Shown here: piece after piece, positions 1 through 8,730 of the stretch
Layout of the letters: every line of letters starts with the position of its first letter
Numbering within the stretch: the stretch's first letter is position 1
Source: Ponticaulis sp.
GTDB taxonomy: Bacteria; Pseudomonadota; Alphaproteobacteria; Caulobacterales; Hyphomonadaceae
Length of the DNA: 64,000 nucleotides
Direction: 5' to 3'
Assembly: GCA_002723155.1 (NCBI GenBank)
Contig: PBNO01000003.1
Span: 336,484-400,483 of the forward strand
Translations under genes and position numbers: made by a program
Notes under the pieces: generated by a model
Told to the model about the DNA's origin: nothing
Seen by the model: only the letters and a program-made list of their open reading frames with translations
The model's database searches: none

Positions 1-34
1 CGACGGCATGAGCATCACGCTCGCAGAAGAATAA
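1..34 (+). CDS. C-terminal end of an upstream gene, probably an RND membrane-fusion protein (partial)
   Basis: The window opens inside a reading frame that ends ...DGMSITLAEE followed by TAA at 32-34. Only about ten residues are visible, so the family cannot be read from sequence. It lies 63 bp upstream of an RND pump gene on the same strand, and periplasmic adaptor (HlyD/AcrA-type) genes usually sit directly before their pump, often with a short acidic tail after a 'DGM.V' strand. The adaptor assignment is therefore inference from position. Confidence 0.45.
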   Translation, partial: DGMSITLAEE

Positions 35-97
35 TCAGTTTAGTACCGGCTGCGATATGTCTCGCAGCCGAAATTTTCGGAAAAGCACAGGTAAGCT

Positions 98-3000
98 ATG
101 AGCACCGGAACAACCAAAGAGCATAAAGGCATAGTTGCCTGGTGGGCACAGAACTCCGTCGCAGCCAATTTGTTGATGCTCTGCGCCCTTATTTTCGGAG
201 CAATCGGGTTCTCGTCTCTTGAACGTGAAGTCTTCCCTTCAGCGGATTTTAACGGCGCGAGCGTTTCAATCTCATGGCCAGGTGCATCCCCTCAGGATAT
301 TGAGGACCAGATCGTCACCCGTCTCGAAGAAGTGTTGGCCGATCTTGATGGTCTGCGCCGCATGGAAGGCACAGCCCGCGAAGGCGTAGGCTATGTAAAC
401 CTTGAGTCCTTCCAGGACTACGACATCGACAAATTCCTCGATGAAGTCCGCATGCGCGTTGACCAGATCAATAACCTGCCGCAGGCAAGCTTCCCTCCGC
501 AAATCCAGCGTTGGCGCCAGAGCCAGATGTATTTCGGCATTGCCGTCCATGGTGACACTGACCGCCTCACGCTGAAACGCGTCGCGGATGAATTACGCGA
601 TCAGATTGCTGCGACCGTTCAGGGCGGCGAACTTGCCGAAGTCTGGGGCGTGCTGGGTGAAGAAGTCTCTATTGAAGTTTCCGAAGAACAGCTGCGCCGC
701 TATAACCTGACATTCTCCGACGTTGCGAATGCGATCCGCGGCACCTCTGTAAACTCGTCCGGCGGCCAGATCCGCACGGATGTTGGCAGCATGCGCCTTC
801 AAACGCGTAACCTTGCCGATAGCGCAGATGAGTTTGCAGATATCGTTATCCGTCAGCTCCCTACAGGCGAGACCATTCGCGTAGGAGACGTCGCGAACGT
901 CATTGACGGCTTTGTCGATGAATCGCTCAACACGACATTCGATGGCGACCCGACGGCCTTCATCATGATTATGCCGCCAGAGACTATGTATATTGATACA
1001 TACTCTAAGAATCTGATGGAATTCATCGAACGTGCCAATGAAGAGCTTCTTCCAGAAGCGATCAGCGCCGACCTTCTGTTCGACGAAGCGGACATGTATC
1101 GCGGCAATATGCAGATCATTTCCAGCTCCGCGCTCCTTGGTCTCATCCTCGTTCTGATCGTCCTCATCCTATTCCTGCGCCCGATCGTGGCTTTTTGGGT
1201 CACCGTGGGCATTATCACGGCGTTCGCAGGTGGCTTTGCAGTCCTGCCAATGTTTGGCGTGTCACTGAACTTCCTGTCCTTCTTTGCGATCCTGTTGGTG
1301 ATCGGCGTTATCGTGGATGACGCGATCGTCGTCGGCGAGAACATTCACAAAGAGGTAGAGTCCGGTCGGAATAAAGGTATTGATGCCGCCGTCATAGGTA
1401 CGCAGCTCGTGGTGAAACCGATCATTTTCGGCGTCCTCACAACCATGATCATGTTCTCACCATGGATGCTCCTGCCAGGACCAGAGCGCCAATTTACGGC
1501 ACAAGTGACTTACGTTGTTATCGCGGCTCTGTCTTTCTCCCTGATCGAGTCACTGCTCATCCTCCCGGCCCACCTTGGTCATATGAAGCCCCAATCTTTT
1601 GACGGGGCGAGTGGTGTACTGCTGCGTGTTCAGCGTTCAATTGCAGACAGCCTGATCTGGTTTGCCGACAATCTGTTCAAGCCGGTTCTCGAGATGGCAA
1701 TCCGCTTCCGCTATGCGACGGTGACTTTCTTTATCAGCCTGTTCGTGATCGCAGTGTCGATGCTTCTAAATAACATCGTCCCAGCTGCGATGATGCCAAA
1801 GGTCGAGAGCAATCTCGTCATGGCAAACATCACCATGCCTGATGGTACACCGTTTGAGCGTACGCAGCGTGTTTCTGATCAACTGCAACGCGGTGTAGAT
1901 CGGGCACGTGAGGTTCTCGCAGAACGATTCCCGGAAATTGAAGAAGACATTATCACAGATGCTTCCATCATCACCGAGGAACGCCGTATCCAATCCTTCA
2001 TTGGCACCCTGCTTCCTGAAAACCGTCCGGAAGGCCTGTCGACAGAAGACATTGCACTTGCTCTGCGTGAAGCGACCGGCCCTGTTCCGGATGCAGAAGA
2101 AATCCGCTTCGACTTCTCTATGAATGGTGGCGGTGGCGGATACCGTGTTGCACTCAGCCACCCTGATCTGGAAACACTTCAGGAAGCTGTAGACATGGTC
2201 CAGACGCAGCTCCAGACTTACAACACGACCTATGACATTGGTGACAATCTGTCGTCGGCTGCTGACGAGCTTCGTTTCACGATGAAGCCGGGAGCAGAGG
2301 CTCTGGGTGTTACCCTCCAAATGGTATCCCAACAGGTTGGTCAGGCCTATTACGGTCTTGAAGTGCAACGTCTGCCGCGTGATGGGGAAGACGTCCGCGT
2401 GATGGTTCGTTACCCGCCAGAGGCACGTCGCTCGCTCGACAGCCTTGATGATTTTCGCATCCGTACACCTGATGGCCGCGGAATCCCCCTTGATCAGGTC
2501 GCAGAGTACGAGTTTGCACCGGGCATTAACCGCATCTACAGGCGCGACCGAATTCGTTCGGCTGCAGTATTCGCTGAACTCACCTCTCCGGAAGAGCGCG
2601 GCGTAATCTCCGCTGATATGGAAGAAAACTTCTGGCCACGTTTTGAACAGCGCTTTCCTTCTGTTCAGCGCGGCAGCCTGGGCGATGCAGAAGCTGAAAT
2701 GGAGTTAGTAAACAGCCTCTTCATGCTTAATCTCGGCGCACTGTTCTGCATGTATATTCTTCTGGCTGTTGCCTTTAAGTCCTACTTCCAGCCACTGCTT
2801 CTGATGAGCGCCGTGCCGTTCGCCTTCGCAGGCGCCGTGTTCGGGCACCTCATGTTCGGCATTCCGATGGCGATGTTCTCCGTCTTCGGTATTGCTGCGG
2901 CAGCAGGCGTTGTGATCAATGATAACCTCGTCCTGATCGACAACGTCAACCGACGCAGAAACGAGCATGGCATGGGCGCCGTTCAGGCACTCGTCGAATC

Positions 3001-3322
3001 AGCGGTGTCACGCTTCCGTCCGATCCTCCTGACGTCTGTGACGACTTTTGTTGGCGTCCTGCCGATGATCGCGGAAAAATCAGTTCAGGCGCAAATGCTG
3101 AAGCCGATGGTGGTTGCACTTGGTTCAGCGGTCGCATTTGCCCTGTTCGTCAGCCTTCTCTTTGTCCCGGCACTCTACGCTGTGGGCGCAGAGATTGCCC
3201 GCCTCTTCCGTTGGTTGTGGTCGGGCCGTCCATATCAGGGCATTGGTGATACATATGACTCTTCAAAGGTTGCAGGCGTGACTGAAAGAGACGATCATAT
3301 TCACCACCAACCCGCAGAATAA
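98..3322 (+). CDS. RND-family efflux transporter permease (AcrB/MexB superfamily)
   Basis: Inner-membrane proton-driven pump subunit of 1074 aa, the usual length for HAE/CzcA-type RND permeases. The first membrane segment is at residues 20-40, followed by a large periplasmic loop, a block of membrane helices at about 335-530, a second periplasmic loop, and a final helix block after about 865. Asp407 and Asp408 in 'GVIVDDAIVVGENI' sit exactly where the proton-relay aspartates of AcrB lie, so the pump should be active. The start ATG follows an AGGTAAG ribosome site. It would work with the adaptor ending at position 34 and an outer-membrane channel not seen here. The substrate cannot be told; the sequence looks like the divergent environmental RND group rather than AcrB proper. 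Confidence 0.93.
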   Translation: MSTGTTKEHKGIVAWWAQNSVAANLLMLCALIFGAIGFSSLEREVFPSADFNGASVSISWPGASPQDIEDQIVTRLEEVLADLDGLRRMEGTAREGVGYVNLESFQDYDIDKFLDEVRMRVDQINNLPQASFPPQIQRWRQSQMYFGIAVHGDTDRLTLKRVADELRDQIAATVQGGELAEVWGVLGEEVSIEVSEEQLRRYNLTFSDVANAIRGTSVNSSGGQIRTDVGSMRLQTRNLADSADEFADIVIRQLPTGETIRVGDVANVIDGFVDESLNTTFDGDPTAFIMIMPPETMYIDTYSKNLMEFIERANEELLPEAISADLLFDEADMYRGNMQIISSSALLGLILVLIVLILFLRPIVAFWVTVGIITAFAGGFAVLPMFGVSLNFLSFFAILLVIGVIVDDAIVVGENIHKEVESGRNKGIDAAVIGTQLVVKPIIFGVLTTMIMFSPWMLLPGPERQFTAQVTYVVIAALSFSLIESLLILPAHLGHMKPQSFDGASGVLLRVQRSIADSLIWFADNLFKPVLEMAIRFRYATVTFFISLFVIAVSMLLNNIVPAAMMPKVESNLVMANITMPDGTPFERTQRVSDQLQRGVDRAREVLAERFPEIEEDIITDASIITEERRIQSFIGTLLPENRPEGLSTEDIALALREATGPVPDAEEIRFDFSMNGGGGGYRVALSHPDLETLQEAVDMVQTQLQTYNTTYDIGDNLSSAADELRFTMKPGAEALGVTLQMVSQQVGQAYYGLEVQRLPRDGEDVRVMVRYPPEARRSLDSLDDFRIRTPDGRGIPLDQVAEYEFAPGINRIYRRDRIRSAAVFAELTSPEERGVISADMEENFWPRFEQRFPSVQRGSLGDAEAEMELVNSLFMLNLGALFCMYILLAVAFKSYFQPLLLMSAVPFAFAGAVFGHLMFGIPMAMFSVFGIAAAAGVVINDNLVLIDNVNRRRNEHGMGAVQALVESAVSRFRPILLTSVTTFVGVLPMIAEKSVQAQMLKPMVVALGSAVAFALFVSLLFVPALYAVGAEIARLFRWLWSGRPYQGIGDTYDSSKVAGVTERDDHIHHQPAE

Positions 3323-3324
3323 TC

Positions 3325-3361
3325 TTGCGCAATCTAGCCAGCTGAGGGTTAGATTGCGCAA
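3325..3361. repeat. Perfect 12-bp inverted repeat between the RND gene and the M13 peptidase gene
   Basis: TTGCGCAATCTA at 3325-3336 is repeated in exact inverse at 3350-3361 with a 13-nt loop. It starts 2 nt after the RND stop codon and ends just before the GAGGA ribosome site of the peptidase gene. No T-run follows, so it does not look like a normal rho-independent terminator. It could stabilise the upstream mRNA end, modulate access to the downstream ribosome site, or bind a protein. Confidence 0.7.
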
Positions 3362-3377
3362 CTTCAAAGAGGACCAT

Positions 3378-5537
3378 ATGAAAAAGCTACTTATCGCTAC
3401 GTCATCACTGGCGCTGCTCGCAGTCGCAGGCTGTGGACAGACAGAGCCAGAACAGGAAGCTGCTACGCCAGCTGCTACCGAAACAGCAGCACCGGCAACT
3501 GATGCATCACCTGTATTCGGTACATTCGGCATCGAGCTTGCCAATATCGACGAGAGCGTTGATCCGGGCGACGACTTCAACCGTTACGTAAACGGCGTCT
3601 GGCTCGACAGCTTTGAAATCCCGTCTGACCAGTCCCGCTATGGCGTATTCAATATGCTGCGCGACGAAGCTGAAATCCACGTCCGCGAGATCATCGAAGA
3701 AGCAGCCGCTTCTGGCGAAGGCCTCGACACACTGCAGGGCAAAGTCGGCGCTTACTACAGCGCTTACATGGACGAAGAAGCGATCAACGCACGCGGTCTC
3801 GAGCCAGCTCAGCCTTACCTCGACCGCATCGCGTCTATCCAGACACGTGAAGACCTCGCTGCGATCTTCGCGGCTACAGGCTTTGCATCTCCGATTGGCG
3901 GCTGGGTCGATGTCGACGCCCGCGCTCCGGACACATACACGGTCTATATCAACCAGTCCGGCCTCGGCCTGCCTGACCGCGACTACTATCTGCGCGACAC
4001 ACCGAACAATGTAGAGCTGCGTGCAGCTTACATGGAGTATCTCGAGCAAATGCTGACCTTCGCGGGTTACGAAGATGCAGCAGCCGCAGCCCAGATGGTT
4101 TACGACCTCGAATACGCAATGGCTGAAGAGCATTGGGACCGTGCAATCGGTCGTAACCGTAACCTCACATACAACGCACTGACACGCGCTGAACTCGAAG
4201 AGCTCGCAGGCGACTTCCCTGTCGACGTCATGCTGAATGATATGGGCGTTGGCGCTCACGATCACTTCGTGGTTCGTCAGCTCACACCAACAGCTGAAGA
4301 GATCGAAGAATACGGCCTGACTGAAGAGCAGGTTTCCATGCTCGGCAATGGCGTTCAGGGCCTCTTCAACGTCGCTCAGACAGCTGATCTGGAAGCTTGG
4401 CGTGCATATCTTGCAGCTCGCTTCATCTCCGGTAGCGCGTCTGTTCTGCCGACAGAGATCAACGACGCAAACTTTGCATTCTACGGCCAGACCCTTCGCG
4501 GTCAGCCAGAGCAACGTCCACGCTGGAAGCGTGCTGTTGGCGCAACCGAAGGCGCGCTGGGTGAAGCTGTTGGCGCGATCTACGTAGAGCGTCACTTCCA
4601 GGAAGAAGCTAAAGACGCAATGGAAGAGCTGGTCGAGAACCTTCGCGCAGCAATGTCCGCCAACCTCGAAAACCTCGAGTGGATGGGCGCTGAAACACGC
4701 GTAGAAGCTCAGGACAAGCTTGCTAAGTTCCGTCCGAAAATCGGTTATCCGGAAGTCTTCGAGGAGTATGAAGGCCTCGAAATCACTGAAGGTATGGCAT
4801 TCGAGAACCGCATGGCGGTTGCTGAATGGCAGTATAACGACATGATCTCCCAACTGGGTCAGCCAATCGACCGTACAGAGTGGGGCATGTTCCCTCAGAC
4901 GGTGAACGCGTACTACTCGCCAAACCGTAACGAGATCGTCTTCCCGGCGGCTATCCTGCAGCCACCATTCTTCGACCTGAACGCTGACCCGGCTGTAAAC
5001 TACGGCGCTATCGGTGCGGTTATCGGTCACGAAATGGGTCACGGCTTCGACGACCAGGGCTCACGCTCTGACGGCGACGGTATGCTCCGCAACTGGTGGA
5101 CAGAAGAAGACCTCGAAGCCTTCCGTGAGCGTACGGATGCTCTGGTTGCTCAGTACAACGAGTTCTGCCCGATCCAGAATTCTGAAGAAGACACGGTCTG
5201 TGTAAACGGCCGCCTCACACTCGGTGAGAACATTGGTGACCTTGGTGGCCTGTCTATGGCTTACACAGCGTACCAGCTCTCTCTGAACGGTGAGGAAGCT
5301 CCTGTCATCGACGGTTACACCGGCGACCAGCGCTTCTTCATGTCCTGGGCTCAGGTCTGGCAGGCAATGTACCGTGAGGAAGCTCAGCGTACACAGCTCG
5401 CGACAGACCCGCACTCTCCGCCAATGTACCGTATCAACGGCGTCGTGCGTAACATGGACCAGTGGTATGAAGCGTTCGGCGTCACAGAAGACGACGAGCT
5501 GTATCTGCCACCGGAAGAGCGTATCACAATCTGGTAA
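3378..5537 (+). CDS. M13-family metallopeptidase (neprilysin/PepO-like), lipoprotein
   Basis: Secreted zinc endopeptidase of 719 aa. The start at 3378 gives a lipoprotein signal peptide (MKKLLIATSSLALLAVAGC) with a lipobox ending in Cys19, so the enzyme should be anchored to a membrane facing the periplasm or outside. The zinc site is HEMGH with His551, Glu552 and His555; the third ligand lies in ENIGDLGG with Glu617. The M13 substrate-binding 'NAYYSPNRNEIVFPA' stretch precedes the zinc site. An earlier in-frame ATG at 3354 would add eight residues before the signal and lacks a good ribosome site, while GAGGA lies 5 nt upstream of 3378. Codon use is strongly biased (GCT, CGT, GAA, ACA), as in highly expressed genes, and this produces a long antisense frame that is not a gene. 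Confidence 0.93.
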   Translation: MKKLLIATSSLALLAVAGCGQTEPEQEAATPAATETAAPATDASPVFGTFGIELANIDESVDPGDDFNRYVNGVWLDSFEIPSDQSRYGVFNMLRDEAEIHVREIIEEAAASGEGLDTLQGKVGAYYSAYMDEEAINARGLEPAQPYLDRIASIQTREDLAAIFAATGFASPIGGWVDVDARAPDTYTVYINQSGLGLPDRDYYLRDTPNNVELRAAYMEYLEQMLTFAGYEDAAAAAQMVYDLEYAMAEEHWDRAIGRNRNLTYNALTRAELEELAGDFPVDVMLNDMGVGAHDHFVVRQLTPTAEEIEEYGLTEEQVSMLGNGVQGLFNVAQTADLEAWRAYLAARFISGSASVLPTEINDANFAFYGQTLRGQPEQRPRWKRAVGATEGALGEAVGAIYVERHFQEEAKDAMEELVENLRAAMSANLENLEWMGAETRVEAQDKLAKFRPKIGYPEVFEEYEGLEITEGMAFENRMAVAEWQYNDMISQLGQPIDRTEWGMFPQTVNAYYSPNRNEIVFPAAILQPPFFDLNADPAVNYGAIGAVIGHEMGHGFDDQGSRSDGDGMLRNWWTEEDLEAFRERTDALVAQYNEFCPIQNSEEDTVCVNGRLTLGENIGDLGGLSMAYTAYQLSLNGEEAPVIDGYTGDQRFFMSWAQVWQAMYREEAQRTQLATDPHSPPMYRINGVVRNMDQWYEAFGVTEDDELYLPPEERITIW

Positions 5538-5563
5538 GTCCAACGGACATATCCAAATGAGAA

Positions 5564-5591
5564 AGAGGGCCCGCAAAGGCCCTCTTTTTTT
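5564..5591 (+). terminator. Rho-independent terminator after the M13 peptidase gene
   Basis: AGAGGGCC (5564-5571) pairs with GGCCCTCT (5578-5585) around a 6-nt loop and is followed by a run of T. It lies 27 bp after the stop codon of the + strand peptidase gene. The converging gene ends at 5600. Confidence 0.9.
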
Positions 5592-5599
5592 GTTTGTGG

Positions 5600-5854
5600 T
5601 TATCGGTTGTCATACTGCGACCTCACAAGTTCGAGGCCGCGTCTGGTGATCTGATAAGGACCACCATTTCGTGATGCGATGCTGCGTTTCCTTTTCAGCT
5701 TGCGAAACAGAATGAGGTCCAGATGCGGAAACTGCCACCCGTCCCGGGTAATACAGCTCACCTGTAAGTCATTGTGTTCATCACGAAATTTATCGATCCG
5801 TCCGCCCTGCGCGAGCAGGTGGAGTATGCGCTGTTCAGCGCGTGAAATATCCAT
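5600..5854 (-). CDS. YjhX-family (UPF0386) small protein
   Basis: The 84-residue protein starts MDISRAEQRILHLLAQGGRI and ends GPYQITRRGLELVRSQYDNR. This matches the pattern of E. coli YjhX (LSRQEQRTLHVLAKGGRI ... LDNR), as I recall that protein, in both motif order and length. The family resembles a small winged-helix protein, and YjhX has been proposed as a toxin paired with the acetyltransferase YjhQ. No YjhQ-like gene is next to it here, so a toxin role is not supported by context. The reading frame is open up to 5908, but the family N-terminus fits the ATG at 5854. It is probably a small nucleic-acid-binding protein of unknown role. Confidence 0.8.
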   Translation of the reverse strand: MDISRAEQRILHLLAQGGRIDKFRDEHNDLQVSCITRDGWQFPHLDLILFRKLKRKRSIASRNGGPYQITRRGLELVRSQYDNR

Positions 5855-5941
5855 TGTCCTGAGTAATTCCGGTATTCGCGGACAAAATCCGCGCACAGTC
5901 AGATGCACGCCTCATTAGGGCGCGCGGCTCCTTCTGTATTG

Positions 5942-5971
5942 GCCCCGCCTGATCCGTATCAGTCGCGGGGC
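5942..5971. repeat. Hairpin between the epimerase-like gene and the yjhX-like gene
   Basis: GCCCCGC at 5942-5948 pairs with GCGGGGC at 5965-5971, and an inner CTGAT/ATCAG pair extends the stem past a 2-nt bulge. It lies 58 bp downstream of the minus-strand epimerase gene end. It may be a transcript end or processing site; the following T-tract is weak on both strands. Confidence 0.5.
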
Positions 5972-6029
5972 TTTACCGGGTCTCTACGTTAAAAGACATC
6001 AAATCTCCTGATGCCGCTTATGTATCATC

Positions 6030-6875
6030 TCAAGCGCGCGCTGACCAGATCGCCTGAAGGCCTTCGCGGTAGTCCGCATAGATAGGCCGCCAGCCCGTGA
6101 GTGACTTTGTCCGCGCATTCGAAACGCGCTTGCACTCTGCATAAAAGCGCTTGGCCATGTCGGAAAGACCAGCCTCCTCAAACGGAATATCAGGTGGGAC
6201 GTCTGCGCCCATAATTTCTGCAGCATACTCGATCACATCCTGCGGCGGGGCAGGCTCGTCATCGCAGGCATGGAGAACCGCGCTCTTCACATCATGCTCA
6301 ATTGCCCCCATCAGGCACGCGGCGATGTCATCAACATGAACGCGGGAAAAGACCTGTCCGTCTTTAATAATCCGGCGCGCTTTGCCGTCTTCCAGTCGGT
6401 CGAAGGCAGATCGTCCCGGCCCATAAATGCCTGGCAGACGCACAAAGCTGGTATCCGGCCTCGCACCGCGCCACTGGCTTTCAGCCAGAACACGTCGTTC
6501 GCCCTGCGGGCTTTGCGGGCTTACAGGCGTCCATTCAAACGCCCATCCACCGTCCAGATCACCATAGACGCCCGTGGTCGAAAGATAAAAAATGCTGCAG
6601 GCATGCTGCGCAGCATTTTGCAGCAATTTAAAGCTCGGGCAGCCCGCCTCATCAGGCGGGGTAGAAATCAGCCAGACTGCATGTTCAGGTACTTTCTTAT
6701 CAATGCCCTCCTCGAACAGCAGAGCGTCATAGCCTTCGGCTTGAAGCTTTGCGCGCGTATCTTCAGAGCGCGTCGTCGGCATAATTACCCAGCCTTCAGC
6801 CGCCAGAATACGCGCCAAAGCCTTTGCGCTGTCGCCAAAACCTGCACAAAACAAGGTGCGTTGCTGTTTCTTCAT
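6030..6875 (-). CDS. NAD-dependent epimerase/dehydratase-like SDR protein
   Basis: Protein of 281 aa of the extended/atypical SDR group related to E. coli YeeZ. The N-terminal nucleotide-binding motif is seen as LFCAGFGDSAKALARIL, followed by 'ISTPPDEAG'. The segment STTGVYGDLDG contains the family YGD motif, and FVRLPGIYGPGRSAFDRL matches the conserved 'LRLAGIYGPGR' region. The substrate is unknown; related proteins act on nucleotide sugars or reduce small carbonyls. A TTG at 6893 is in frame upstream, but the ATG at 6875 places the Rossmann strand in the usual position. Cytoplasmic. Confidence 0.8.
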   Translation of the reverse strand: MKKQQRTLFCAGFGDSAKALARILAAEGWVIMPTTRSEDTRAKLQAEGYDALLFEEGIDKKVPEHAVWLISTPPDEAGCPSFKLLQNAAQHACSIFYLSTTGVYGDLDGGWAFEWTPVSPQSPQGERRVLAESQWRGARPDTSFVRLPGIYGPGRSAFDRLEDGKARRIIKDGQVFSRVHVDDIAACLMGAIEHDVKSAVLHACDDEPAPPQDVIEYAAEIMGADVPPDIPFEEAGLSDMAKRFYAECKRVSNARTKSLTGWRPIYADYREGLQAIWSARA

Positions 6876-6930
6876 TTGCTTTTTGTCCGCCAAGCCTGCA
6901 GGTCATTAGTCAGATTATCAGGAGTATGAC

Positions 6931-7638
6931 ATGGGCCTCAGCCTTCCTCTCGTCTATATCATCGCGCCACTTTTTCTGTCTGCACAGGTTGTTCCGGACG
7001 CGAATGTCGCCGCGACATCCGACATGTCAGAGATGCAGCGTCTGCGCGAATGTCTGGAGCTCGTAGAAACGGATCCGGAAGCCGCACACGAAATGGCTGC
7101 CACATGGACCTATATGGAAGGCAATCGCCGCATCGCGCGTGAGTGCCGCGCAGCATCCATGATCGCACTCGGCCATTACGAAGACGGCGCGCTGGAATTT
7201 GAAGCGCTTGCCAACGCGCCTGATGGCGGCTCCCTTGATGACCGTGTCGGCTATCTCGCGCGTGCCGGTGGCGCATGGCTGGAGGTTGGCTATCCGGAAG
7301 AAGCCATTGTCGCTTTCACCAACGCCCTGCGTCTGAACCAATACGCCGACGACATTCTTGCGTATCGCGGCCTCGCCCATCTTCAGCTTGAAGAATACGA
7401 ACAGGCAGAGACCGATCTGGACGAAGCGATCCGTCGTCAGCCGGGAGACTTCTACGCCTGGCTCTATCGCGCTCAGGTCCGCTTCTGGCAGCTGCGCATG
7501 GATGAAGCCATGCAGGATATTGCTCAAGCTCGTACGCTCGATCCAGCTAACACGCAGGCACTCCTTTGGCGCGGCCATATCCGTGAAGCCCAGCGGCTTC
7601 TCGCGGAAGGGCGTTCACTCGACGAGATGCCATTCTGA
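6931..7638 (+). CDS. Tetratricopeptide-repeat protein with N-terminal signal sequence
   Basis: Protein of 235 aa. Residues 1-20 are hydrophobic and look like an export signal (MGLSLPLVYIIAPLFLSAQV). The rest is helical with at least three TPR-like units, clearest at about 110-220: 'AWLEVGYPEEAIVAFTNALRLN', then 'YRGLAHLQLEEYEQAETDLDEAI', then 'YRAQVRFWQLRMDEAMQDIAQA'. An AGGAG ribosome site lies 6 nt before the ATG. TPR proteins scaffold protein-protein contacts; with a signal sequence this one should act in the periplasm. Its last 24 bp overlap the end of the converging queG gene. No specific partner can be named. Confidence 0.8.
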   Translation: MGLSLPLVYIIAPLFLSAQVVPDANVAATSDMSEMQRLRECLELVETDPEAAHEMAATWTYMEGNRRIARECRAASMIALGHYEDGALEFEALANAPDGGSLDDRVGYLARAGGAWLEVGYPEEAIVAFTNALRLNQYADDILAYRGLAHLQLEEYEQAETDLDEAIRRQPGDFYAWLYRAQVRFWQLRMDEAMQDIAQARTLDPANTQALLWRGHIREAQRLLAEGRSLDEMPF

Positions 7639-8730
7639 TAAGACATCTTCTGATGTTTCGTCCGGTGCGCGGCTGAGCTTTTCTGCCCGCGCATCATCAG
7701 GCGCCAGCTGATAGAGCGCCCAGATTGCAGCGCCGCGAATAAGCGGCTCTTCATCGCCGAGTAGCTCCTTCACGGCCGGCACCAGCGCCGCATCGCCGGA
7801 ATTGCCTGTCGCAATCAACACGTTCCGCAGAAAACGGCGGCGCTTGATACGCTTTACCGGCGAGCCAGAGAACATCGCCCGAAACGCCTGATCATCCAGC
7901 GCTAAAAGTGTCGCTAATGACGGCGCATCTGTTGCTTCTGTCAGCTGGAACTTCGTCTCTTTGGTTTCAGAAGCAAACTTGTTCCACGGGCACACCGCAA
8001 GACAATCATCACAACCATAAATCCGGTTTCCCATCGGCTTTCGCAGCTCGTGCGGAATGGGCGCGCCGTGCTCGATCGTCAGATAGGAAATACATTTGCG
8101 GGCATCGATCTGATACGGGCCAACGAATGCCTTGGTCGGGCAGATATCAAGGCACGCCCTGCACTGCCCGCAATGATCACTTGCGGCTTCATCAGGCGCA
8201 AGGTCCGCTTCGGTCAGCATCACCCCAAGAAAGAGCCATGACCCAAATTCACGGCTCACCAGATTTGTATGCTTCCCCTGCCAGCCGAGCCCTGCCTGCT
8301 GCGCCAGCGGTTTTTCCATGAGCGGCGCGGTATCAACGAAGACTTTCACTTCGCACTCATTCGCCGCCACAAAATCCCGCGCGAGCTGCTTAAGACGCTT
8401 TTTCAGAACGTCATGATAATCCTTGCCCTTGGCGTAGACAGATATCGCCGCACGGTCTTTTGAATCCAGCACCGCAAGCGGATCATGATCAGGCCCGTAA
8501 TTGACACCGACGACAATAGCCGAGCGCGCATGCGGCCACATAGCCTGCGGATGGGATCGCCGTTCAAGCGTCTCTGCCATCCAGCCCATTTCACCGTGAT
8601 AGCCAGCGTCAACAAAAGCTTTCAGCCGCGCGCCAGCCGCCCAGCCCTCTTCGACCGAGGTGATACGACAGACATCAAACCCGATAGACAGGGCGTGAGC
8701 TTTTACGTCCTCAGAAGTCCAGGTCGGCAT
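7615..8730 (-). CDS. queG: Epoxyqueuosine reductase QueG
   Basis: Cytoplasmic cobalamin- and iron-sulfur-dependent enzyme that reduces epoxyqueuosine to queuosine in tRNA, the last step of queuosine synthesis. Protein of 371 aa. The first cluster motif is C187xxC190xxC193xxxC197, an additional cysteine is at 213, and the second cluster has C240xxC243xxxC247P. The conserved 'VDTAPLMEK' holds the catalytic Asp133. The C-terminal part from about 290 is HEAT-like and binds tRNA. The start overlaps the end of fzlA by 20 bp, so the two genes are probably transcribed and translated together. Confidence 0.95.
   Translation of the reverse strand: MPTWTSEDVKAHALSIGFDVCRITSVEEGWAAGARLKAFVDAGYHGEMGWMAETLERRSHPQAMWPHARSAIVVGVNYGPDHDPLAVLDSKDRAAISVYAKGKDYHDVLKKRLKQLARDFVAANECEVKVFVDTAPLMEKPLAQQAGLGWQGKHTNLVSREFGSWLFLGVMLTEADLAPDEAASDHCGQCRACLDICPTKAFVGPYQIDARKCISYLTIEHGAPIPHELRKPMGNRIYGCDDCLAVCPWNKFASETKETKFQLTEATDAPSLATLLALDDQAFRAMFSGSPVKRIKRRRFLRNVLIATGNSGDAALVPAVKELLGDEEPLIRGAAIWALYQLAPDDARAEKLSRAPDETSEDVLSEWHLVE

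Noticed and set aside
3507-5042. 511-codon open frame antisense to the M13 peptidase
   Set aside because: Low-complexity, Cys-rich product with no recognised domain; the sense gene has full motifs and a ribosome site.
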